In this document: piece after piece, positions 41,441 through 47,008 of the stretch
How positions within the stretch are numbered: the first letter of the stretch is position 1
Layout: every line of letters begins with the position of its first letter
Assembly: GCF_900143625.1 (NCBI RefSeq)
Contig: NZ_FRFF01000183.1
Location: 1 to 47,008 of the forward strand
Length of the DNA stretch: 47,008 bases
Source: Nocardiopsis sp. JB363
Lineage (GTDB): Bacteria > Actinomycetota > Actinomycetes > Streptosporangiales > Streptosporangiaceae
Direction: 5' to 3'
Position numbers and translations under genes: made by a program
The notes under the pieces: generated by a model
Told to the model about the DNA's origin: nothing
Databases searched by the model: none
The model's input: the letters and a program-made list of their open reading frames with translations, nothing else

Positions 41441-41860
41441 TGGCCGACCCCCACATCGAGCGACGGGCCTCCCTCCTCGCGGAGCGCGGCATCCTCACCG
41501 CCCCGGCCTGGCCCCAGGCTTTGGAAAGGGTGCCTCGGCACAACTTCCTTCCCGACACCGTTTGGGGAGAAGACCTCGACGCCGACGAGGTCACCGCGTT
41601 GCCGTCGCCCGCTTACACCCGAGCTGGTCCCGCTGGGTCTACGATGACGTCTCAGTTCTCACCCAGGTTGATGACGGCCACCCCTGCTACCCAGACGGGC
41701 GCGGTGAGCGGGCCACCTCTTCGACCTCCCAGCCCTCCCTTGTCATCGAGATGCTCCAGGCCCTGAATGTGGGCGAGGGCATGAGCGTGTTGGAGATCGG
41801 CACCGCGACCGGATACAACTGCGCGCTGCTGTGTGTGAGCGGCTGGGCTCCGAGCGCGCG
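41440..41860 (+). pseudogene. Third PIMT-like methyltransferase, broken
   Basis: The first frame (GTG 41440) reads DPHIERRASLLAERGILTAP and RVPRHNFLPDTVWGEDLDAD, matching the N-terminus of the PIMT at 37735. Near 41605 the homology shifts to another frame (SRWVYDDVSVLTQVDDG, ATSSTSQPSLVIEMLQAL, MSVLEIGTATGYNCALLC); at about 41830 a further 2-base insertion breaks it again, and homology ends soon after. The C-terminal ~270 residues are absent. It should be inactive. Confidence 0.85.
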
Positions 41861-41984
41861 TGTCCGCGGTGGGCGTCCGGGGCCTGGACGCATGCTTGGA
41901 CACCGCCCCCGTCAGCGACACCAGCGCATGGGAGCACGACCCCTTCGCCGCTGTGGTGGAGGACGCGCGGCTGTGGGGGCGGTT

Positions 41985-42284
41985 CAGACCGGGCATCTGC
42001 TCAGCGAAGGTCCGCCGACCGCACTCCGCGGCGGGGCACAGGAATCGGCGCACGAGCAGCCGAAGCCGTACCGCCAGTCCGGCGGCGGGCAGGTCTGCGG
42101 GGTTGCGCCAGTATGAGCCGTGAACGCGCTGCGACCGTTGGGAGCAGTCCGGGCAGCGGGCTCCACCGCCGGATGCTCTGGCCTCGATCGACAACGCGTT
42201 GTCCGTGGTTTTCACGCTGGTGACAGTGATATCGACGTTCTTGGGGAACAGTGTCCGGGTGAGCCATGAGCAGACTTCATCCAA
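41985..42284 (-). mobile_element. ISL3-family transposase N-terminal fragment
   Basis: From ATG 42284 about 100 residues match the N-terminal zinc-ribbon part of ISL3 transposases: RCPDCSQRSQRVHGSYWRNP, ADLPAAGLAVRLRLLVRRF, LCPAAECGRRTFAEQMPGL. The DDE catalytic domain is absent and the frame then degenerates. I see no terminal inverted repeats. The fragment lies directly beside the broken PIMT gene, so an ISL3 insertion and later deletion may have caused its loss. Confidence 0.8.
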
Positions 42285-42489
42285 GGCGTTCGAGGTTGTT
42301 GTTAGGGCGCTGGAGGCGTGGCGGGTTCCGCCAAATCATTCTGAAGTCTCACGGTGTGTGACCGCTCCACAGAAACTGCGCCAGAGCCCAAACACATCAA
42401 CAAACTCATCTCCGCGAACGTTCTGGTGCTGGTACCGGTACTGGTTCAACATCGGACCGCACCGATACGCTGAACTCCGTGCGCGCACA

Positions 42490-42524
42490 ACCGGCCCCCG
42501 CCAATATCCCTGGCGGGGGCCGGT
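42490..42524 (-). terminator. Hairpin terminator of the XRE/DUF397 unit
   Basis: Perfect 14-bp inverted repeat ACCGGCCCCCGCCA (42490-42503) with its complement (42511-42524), loop ATATCCC, beginning 12 nt after the DUF397 stop. Confidence 0.82.
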
Positions 42525-42536
42525 GTCATGTGCTAC

Positions 42537-42710
42537 CTACCGTGTGACGAGCGTGTTGATAAGCCCGGACCACTCCCGAGCGTTGAACGTAAGATGCCCC
42601 GCCTCACGGTTTTGCGTGTCGCGGACATCCGCGCCTGACCCGTGCTCTCGGGCCTCTACGCAGTTCCCACCGCCGCCATCGCTGTAAGTGCTCTTGTGCC
42701 ACTTTTTCAT
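42537..42710 (-). CDS. DUF397-family small protein
   Basis: A 57-aa DUF397 protein with the full family pattern: MKKWHKSTYSDGGGGNCVEA, VRDTQNREAGHLTFNAREWS. Its ATG overlaps the stop of the upstream XRE gene as ATGA (42707-42710), so they are translationally coupled. Such small proteins form toxin-antitoxin-like pairs with their XRE/DUF5753 partner in Streptomyces, where members of the set affect development and antibiotic production. Confidence 0.88.
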   Translation of the reverse strand: MKKWHKSTYSDGGGGNCVEAREHGSGADVRDTQNREAGHLTFNAREWSGLINTLVTR

Positions 42711-43513
42711 GCGGTCCGCTGCTCCTTTATCTGGCTGATCAGCTCAAGAGTCGATCGCGTCGACAGCGCCTCGCCCTGCATCATGCTGAACAGGTCGTAG
42801 GCCTCCCTGACGGTCGTCTCGGAGTCTACGATCTCACCCCCCATGGCGTGCTCCAGGTACAGAGCTTGCCGCCGCGGGCCCAGATCGACCACTCGGTAAG
42901 GGGCACACAAACCTGGAGCACCGTCGAGAGGGATCGCCTGGAACCGGATCGTACCGTTCTCGACCAGCTCCTGAACCCAAGAGAGTTGTTCAACGAGTAC
43001 CGCCGCAGATCCGACGGTACGGGTCAGCACCACCTCATCCACCAGGAACCACATCCTCACGGATCGTTCACGAAGGGCATCCAGGCGGATCATGCGAGCA
43101 TGCACGATCTCTTCGATTTCATCTGGGGTCGCTTCCGGTGCTCGGGCCTTGACCAGCGCACGAGCATAGTCAGGTGTCTGCACGACACCGGGGAAGATGA
43201 TCGACTGGTATTCACGGATTTGGGTGGATTTCCGCTCAAGCGACAGTGCGCTTTTGAGCTGCTCCGGAACATTGCCTTCGAGGCGTGTGTCCTTCCAGAA
43301 GCTCAGCAGAGCGCCGTTTGTTGCGAAGAGAACCTCCATTTTGTCCACATGTTGGCGTTTTGGGACTCGTGTGGCTCGCTCGATCGCACCGACCATTGAC
43401 CCTGTCACACCAAGGCGTTTGCCGACTTCAGGGAGGGACATTCCCTGGTCCTCGCGGTGTTTTCGTACAGCCTTACCAAAGGGGATCCACTTGCGATGAA
43501 CTTCTTGAGGCAT
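42707..43513 (-). CDS. XRE-family regulator with DUF5753 (Scr1/WhiJ-like) domain
   Basis: A 268-aa regulator. The HTH is near residues 10-65 (FGKAVRKHREDQGMSLPEVG, then RLGVTGSMVGAIERATRVP); the DUF5753 domain follows with IREYQSIIFPGVVQTPDYAR, EIVHARMIRLDAL and GTIRFQAIPLDG. It belongs to the WhiJ/Scr1-like regulators that pair with DUF397 proteins and with an AbaA-type ATPase gene. Here that ATPase lies in the divergent operon starting at 43753. The ATG at 43513 gives the family start but has no good Shine-Dalgarno; a TTG 13 codons upstream in the same frame is the alternative. Confidence 0.88.
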   Translation of the reverse strand: MPQEVHRKWIPFGKAVRKHREDQGMSLPEVGKRLGVTGSMVGAIERATRVPKRQHVDKMEVLFATNGALLSFWKDTRLEGNVPEQLKSALSLERKSTQIREYQSIIFPGVVQTPDYARALVKARAPEATPDEIEEIVHARMIRLDALRERSVRMWFLVDEVVLTRTVGSAAVLVEQLSWVQELVENGTIRFQAIPLDGAPGLCAPYRVVDLGPRRQALYLEHAMGGEIVDSETTVREAYDLFSMMQGEALSTRSTLELISQIKEQRTA

Positions 43514-43602
43514 AGCAACAGTTAACAACAACCAGCAACTACTTGCCACCAAAAAACTCAGAAAAAAACAGTTTCCCTGTTGTCATGGCGCCCTGACCTG
43601 GC

Positions 43603-43624
43603 GTTGTGCATAGTCATACGCAAC
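43603..43624. promoter_or_regulatory. Imperfect dyad upstream of the XRE gene
   Basis: GTTGTGCAT (43603-43611) and ATACGCAAC (43616-43624) match at 7 of 9 positions as an inverted repeat around AGTC. It lies in the divergent spacer, 90 nt before the XRE start, and is a candidate operator. A second hairpin, CCTGTGC (43654-43660) with GCACAGG (43674-43680), lies nearby. Confidence 0.4.
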
Positions 43625-43687
43625 AGGGCCGCGTTGGCGTACCGGTCTTGTCGCCTGTGCTTTTAAGAGAAGCGCACAGGTCTCGCA

Positions 43688-43723
43688 TAAAAAAACCCTC
43701 GGCGGCCGGCCAGGGCCCCGAGG
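43688..43723 (-). terminator. Leftward terminator-like hairpin in the divergent spacer
   Basis: On the minus strand the stem CCTCGG/CCGAGG (43718-43723 with 43697-43702), reinforced by inner GC pairs, is followed by a run of seven T. It looks like a Rho-independent terminator pointing left, toward the XRE gene, although no leftward gene lies immediately upstream. It may block antisense transcription from the 43753 operon. Confidence 0.6.
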
Positions 43724-43752
43724 AACGGTCCTCACCCTAGGAGTGAGCACAG

Positions 43753-44046
43753 ATGCATCATACCGCCCGAACAGGGTCTCAGCCCCTTCTGGAGCTGGAA
43801 CGGTTGGCCCGAATCGCCTCCCGTAATCTGCCCGGATGGCGCGTCAGTTTCCTGCCCAAGGCCATCGCTCCACGTCGTTGGCGGGCCATGTCTGCGGGGC
43901 CGTTGTCGGCCGCACAGATCCGCTCGGGGATGCCGGGCGCACTCTTCGCCCCCACCCTGGGTGAACTGGAGCTGCGGGTCCGTCACTGGGTGCGTGTGCG
44001 ACGACTGATCGCCTTCCACTCCGTGATGCGGAGGTGGCGCCGGTGA
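43753..44046 (+). CDS. Small basic hypothetical protein (97 aa)
   Basis: Not recognised. The ATG has AGGAG nine nt upstream. The product is very basic at its C-terminus (HSVMRRWRR) with helical segments and no signal peptide. Its stop overlaps the GTG of the ATPase gene (GTGA, 44043-44046), so it is coupled to it as the first gene of the operon. Confidence 0.65.
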   Translation: MHHTARTGSQPLLELERLARIASRNLPGWRVSFLPKAIAPRRWRAMSAGPLSAAQIRSGMPGALFAPTLGELELRVRHWVRVRRLIAFHSVMRRWRR

Positions 44047-44549
44047 AGACGCAACCGCCGCCGACCGTCTCGGTCCCTGCACAGACCTCACCAACCGACA
44101 TCGTGGGCCTGCACTCCACCGTGCTGGAGCGCCCTGAAGGCGGGGAGGAGTGGAAGAACCTGGCAGGTGAGGCTCGCCAGTGGGCCCACCGCCGAGCCCA
44201 GGACCTGGGGTATGACCCCATCAGGGACGACACCCTCCTCTACCACCTGAGTCAGCTGGTGAGCGAGCTGGTCACCAACGCTCTCGTCCATGCCCGTGGC
44301 GCGGTGATGATCGCGCTCGCGCGTGAGCGCTGCTCCGCTCTGCGTTTGGAGGTGTACGACCACAGCCCCAAGGACGGCAGCGAGCCCCATGTGGAAGTTC
44401 ATTCCGCGTTGGAGGCGGCCATGCGTACGCACGGGCGCGGGCTCCTGCTCGTCCGGAAGATGAGTACGGGCTGGGGGGCCTTGTTCCATGGCACCGGGCA
44501 CCTGGTGTGGGCCTACCCCACTCCCACGGACCCGGGTGAGGTGCCTTGA
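44043..44549 (+). CDS. HATPase_c anti-sigma-factor-like (AbaA/SpoIIAB-type) protein
   Basis: A 168-aa GHKL ATPase of the anti-sigma/serine-kinase group: N-box QLVSELVTNALVHARG, then LEVYDHSP and the G2 box THGRGLLLVRKM. Such proteins bind ATP and often regulate a sigma factor or its antagonist; in the Streptomyces abaA/whiJ loci an ATPase of this type accompanies the XRE and DUF397 genes. The GTG at 44043 is chosen for its GGAGG eight nt upstream and the GTGA overlap. It forms the core of this operon, with the XRE/DUF397 pair divergent. Confidence 0.85.
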   Translation: MKTQPPPTVSVPAQTSPTDIVGLHSTVLERPEGGEEWKNLAGEARQWAHRRAQDLGYDPIRDDTLLYHLSQLVSELVTNALVHARGAVMIALARERCSALRLEVYDHSPKDGSEPHVEVHSALEAAMRTHGRGLLLVRKMSTGWGALFHGTGHLVWAYPTPTDPGEVP

Positions 44550-44785
44550 TGTCGCTTTGGGCGAGCATGCGCACGGCCCTGGGCAGGGCCCTGGTGGGGC
44601 ATGATCGCGCCTTTGAGGAGATGTGGTGGCAGGCGGTCCAGAACGGGTTCGTGCTCACCCGTGAGAGGCGCGTGTGGGGTGCGCTCTACGCCCTGACATC
44701 GGTCAGGGGGGAAACACGGATCCTCTACGACCTCGGTGAAGTGCGGGGGTTCCTGGAGCGGGACCGCAGCTGTTCTTGCGTGTGA
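44549..44785 (+). CDS. Small hypothetical protein (78 aa)
   Basis: Not recognised. The ATG overlaps the ATPase stop (TGATG) and GAGGTG lies upstream. The product contains FEEMWWQAVQNGFVLTRERR and ends with two cysteines (CSCV). Its stop in turn overlaps the next ATG by one base, so three genes in a row are translationally coupled. Confidence 0.6.
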   Translation: MSLWASMRTALGRALVGHDRAFEEMWWQAVQNGFVLTRERRVWGALYALTSVRGETRILYDLGEVRGFLERDRSCSCV

Positions 44786-45456
44786 TGACTGGGGCGGTGG
44801 CCACGATGGGCCGCCGCCCCGTTGCGTTGTGGAGGATGCCCGTGCTCGGGGAAGAGAACGCACCCGTGATCGACCCACCGACCTCGGTTCTAGGGCCGGC
44901 TGTGTCGGCCGTGCTCACCCATGCTTGGAGCGCCCCCATGCCGGTGCTTCCCGGCCAGGAATGGCGCAGGGTGCTGGCCGGGGCGGTGGGGGTGTGTTGG
45001 TGGGTGGAGGTCACCCCGCACGCCGACGGTGTCGATGATCCGGTGTGGAGGGCGTGGAAACGGGGCCACCGCCACTACGCCGACGCGCTCATGACACGCT
45101 CGGTGGCCTGGAACACCAGGCGTGATCGAGAACGGCGGGTGCGTCGGTTGTGGGTGCCCCAGGGCCCGTTCGAGGGTGATCAGGTGTATCTGCGCGATGT
45201 GCTGCGGGCCCGGTCTCGGGCCGGACAGCCCGTGCGGGTGCTCGACTCCGCCCCCGCCCAGGGGTGGGTCGAGGAGCGGCAGGTGCGGGATCTGGTGGTG
45301 ACAGATCAGGGCGTGTTCGCTCCCTGTTACAGGAACGGAGTACCTGCGGGGGCTTTTCGCCTTTGCGGCCCTCACCTGGTGGGCGCCGTGGTCGGGGACC
45401 TGGCCCGGCTTTGGGAGCGGGCGGTGCCCATGGAGCGGTGGAGAATCTCGGGCTGA
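44785..45456 (+). CDS. Hypothetical protein (223 aa)
   Basis: Not firmly recognised. The C-terminal half (YLRDVLRARSRAGQPVRVLD, VVTDQGVFAPCYRNG) recalls the DUF6879-like effector proteins that occur beside XRE/DUF397 regulators, but the match is weak. The N-terminus may be the ATG at 44785 or one of the nearby GTG codons. It lies in the ATPase operon. Confidence 0.55.
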   Translation: MTGAVATMGRRPVALWRMPVLGEENAPVIDPPTSVLGPAVSAVLTHAWSAPMPVLPGQEWRRVLAGAVGVCWWVEVTPHADGVDDPVWRAWKRGHRHYADALMTRSVAWNTRRDRERRVRRLWVPQGPFEGDQVYLRDVLRARSRAGQPVRVLDSAPAQGWVEERQVRDLVVTDQGVFAPCYRNGVPAGAFRLCGPHLVGAVVGDLARLWERAVPMERWRISG

Positions 45457-45487
45457 GTAGCTTCCTCTGCAAGGGGGAGAATGGGCG

Positions 45488-46372
45488 GTGATGACTACCT
45501 TCACCGCCCCCACCAGCCTGCTGACCCTGCGCTCGGCCTGCGCCCAGATGGGTTGGGACCTGTCTTGTGATCCGGAACTGGTCCGCTTGGGTGAGAACGC
45601 GGTGTGGCGTCTGCCCGAAGGTGTGATCGCTCGGGTGGCCCGCTCCGAGGACCGCTACGCCCAAGCCCAGCGCGGGGTCGCGCTGGCCCGCTGGATGGCC
45701 GAGCACCAGGTGCCGGTCGCCGCCCCCATCGAGGACATCGACAACCCCCACCGCACCCGTGAGGGCGGGGTGGTCACCTTCTGGCACGAGGTTCCACGGT
45801 CTCGCCCTGCTTCTCCGAGCCAGTTGGGGGCCGCGTTGGCGTCCCTGCACCGCATGCCGGCCCCCTGCCATGTGGATCTGCCCCGGGCCGCGGCCGTGGA
45901 CAAGGCCGAGGCCCGGTTGCGCGTGGTCGACCTGGAAGAGGAGGACCGGGCTGCCCTGTTGGAGTTGGCCGCACGCTTGCAGGGCGAGTACGCGGGCCTG
46001 TCCTATGAGCTGGAGCCAACCGTGGTGCACGGGGATGCCCACGCCGCCAACCTGATGGCCACGCCCGAGGGTGAACTGGGGTGGGTGGATTTGGACGGTG
46101 TGGGGTGGGGGCAACCGGAGTGGGATCTGGTGCTCACCGGTATCGAGTACGAGTGCGGGTGGGTCACCGATCGTGAGTATGGCCAGTTCGTGGACGCCTA
46201 CGGCTACGACGTGATGGGCGCTCCGGCCTATGCGACCCTGCGCGGGATCCGTCTGCTGAGAATGACGTCCTGGCTGGCGCAACTACCCGGTGCCGTTGAG
46301 AGGGCCGAGGTCGCGCGTCGGGTGCGTGACCTGCGCAGTGGGGGTGCGATCCGGGGGTGGCGGGCGTTCTGA
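45488..46372 (+). CDS. Aminoglycoside-phosphotransferase-like kinase
   Basis: A 294-aa APH-fold kinase with an intact catalytic loop HGDAHAANLM (from His181) and metal site GWVDLDGVGW. The N-terminal lobe begins RSACAQMGWDLSCDPELVRL. It should phosphorylate a small-molecule hydroxyl; no evidence that the substrate is an antibiotic. GTG 45488 has AGGGGGAG upstream, with an ATG three bases further on. It is the last visible gene of the ATPase operon. Confidence 0.87.
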   Translation: MMTTFTAPTSLLTLRSACAQMGWDLSCDPELVRLGENAVWRLPEGVIARVARSEDRYAQAQRGVALARWMAEHQVPVAAPIEDIDNPHRTREGGVVTFWHEVPRSRPASPSQLGAALASLHRMPAPCHVDLPRAAAVDKAEARLRVVDLEEEDRAALLELAARLQGEYAGLSYELEPTVVHGDAHAANLMATPEGELGWVDLDGVGWGQPEWDLVLTGIEYECGWVTDREYGQFVDAYGYDVMGAPAYATLRGIRLLRMTSWLAQLPGAVERAEVARRVRDLRSGGAIRGWRAF

Positions 46373-46426
46373 GCGGTGCACCGGCCCGTGGATCTGTGGG
46401 GTTCTACGATGGGTGCTGAGGGTGTG

Positions 46427-47008
46427 TCACCACCCTGTGGCGGGGTCTTGCGTTGTTTGCAGTGTGTGCTCGACGCTGTGACGCACCCAGGTGGCGTCCG
46501 GGTCGGAACCGAGAGGGATGGTGTCGTCGGCCAGGTCGGCCAGGTCACGACGCACACGTGCCGATCGGATGGCAGGGGCGGTCTCCACCAGGGTGCGGGT
46601 GCTCTGGCGAGCACGGTCCGTGTCGCCAGCGGCCAGGTGCAGGCGGGCGAGCTTGATGTGCGACAAAACCGCGGCTCGGGCCTCTTCGGGTGCGTGCTCG
46701 CGTACCGCCGAGTCCAGCAGTTGCACCGCCCGGTCGAGTTCGCGTCCCTGGTGGAGGGCCAGGGGGACCAGGGCCTGGCCGGTGTCGCCGGCCAGTTGGG
46801 CGCTGTTCCAAAACCCCATCCAGGCGGGTTCGCGGTCGAGTTCGCGGCGGTCGAAATGGGCATGGGCGGTGTCGATGGCGTACAGGCAGTCGCGTTCTGC
46901 GCCCAGGGAGCCGTGGGCGCGGGCGGTGACCACGGCCAGGGCGGTGCGCAGGGTGGCGGTGGTGGTGGCGGCGAACGCGCCGGCCATGCCGAGCTGTTGC
47001 AGGGCCTG
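46427..47008 (-). CDS. TPR-like regulator, C-terminal part (cut by the window edge)
   Basis: The frame is open from the right edge and ends at 46427. The visible ~190 residues are TPR-like helices (LYAIDTAHAHFDRRELDRE, HIKLARLHLAAGDTDRA), the same kind of C-terminal half as in the XRE/TPR regulators at 17373, 19965 and 27976. The DNA-binding domain would lie outside the window. It is convergent with the APH-like kinase gene. Confidence 0.75.
   Translation of the reverse strand, partial: QALQQLGMAGAFAATTTATLRTALAVVTARAHGSLGAERDCLYAIDTAHAHFDRRELDREPAWMGFWNSAQLAGDTGQALVPLALHQGRELDRAVQLLDSAVREHAPEEARAAVLSHIKLARLHLAAGDTDRARQSTRTLVETAPAIRSARVRRDLADLADDTIPLGSDPDATWVRHSVEHTLQTTQDPATGW

Noticed and set aside
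45089..46282. A 397-codon leftward ORF opposite the APH-like kinase
   Set aside because: Antisense shadow of an intact kinase with HGDAHAAN.

Overview
The window is high-GC actinomycete DNA: GTG and TTG starts are frequent, 4-nt stop/start overlaps (ATGA, GTGA, TTGA) are common, and it carries families typical of filamentous actinomycetes (crotonyl-CoA carboxylase/reductase, a conservon-type P450, XRE regulators with TPR tails, XRE/DUF397/ATPase sets, an LPxTG surface protein). A Streptosporangiales or Streptomyces-like chromosome is the best guess; the genus is inference. No rRNA, tRNA or CRISPR array was seen. Only one clear mobile-element remnant was found.

Layout. 1-10.3 kb is acyl-CoA metabolism: the 3' end of ccr, a leftward SMP-30/P450 pair, and a rightward beta-oxidation-like operon (thiolase, two MaoC proteins, SDR, acyl-CoA dehydrogenase, acyl-CoA ligase) ending in a tandem TetR regulator. 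11.4-17.2 kb is a compact leftward operon: glycosyltransferase, carbamoyltransferase, kinase-like protein, HD phosphohydrolase, then hisG. It faces a divergent XRE/TPR regulator. A stand-alone aroA follows.

20-25 kb holds a second XRE/TPR regulator facing a GRDP-like protein, a SAM methyltransferase, and a 46-aa polar peptide translationally coupled to a PIMT-like O-methyltransferase. The peptide/PIMT pair fits the imiditide class of RiPP (aspartimide peptides). A second intact pair lies at 37.6-39.0 kb and a third, decayed pair at 41.35-41.86 kb. Three copies in 19 kb is the most striking feature of the window.

24.5-30 kb carries a lone DUF397 gene, a serine hydrolase, a cell-wall-anchored acidic protein, CutA and a third XRE/TPR regulator. 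That regulator faces a rightward operon (29.4-34.05 kb): an unrecognised 245-aa protein, a strong hairpin, a degenerate kinase, a HAD protein, an unknown protein, a radical SAM/SPASM enzyme and a second kinase-fold protein. In both the 21.4 kb and 29.4 kb operons the first gene is followed by a hairpin before the enzyme genes, an arrangement often seen where the first product is needed in excess.

34-47 kb is accessory: DUF397 genes, a CoiA-like nuclease with a coiled coil, the second peptide/PIMT pair, a decayed zone (HAD and NUDIX remnants, third peptide/PIMT, ISL3 transposase fragment), an XRE/DUF397 pair divergent from an ATPase-containing operon with an APH-like kinase, and the 3' part of another TPR regulator.
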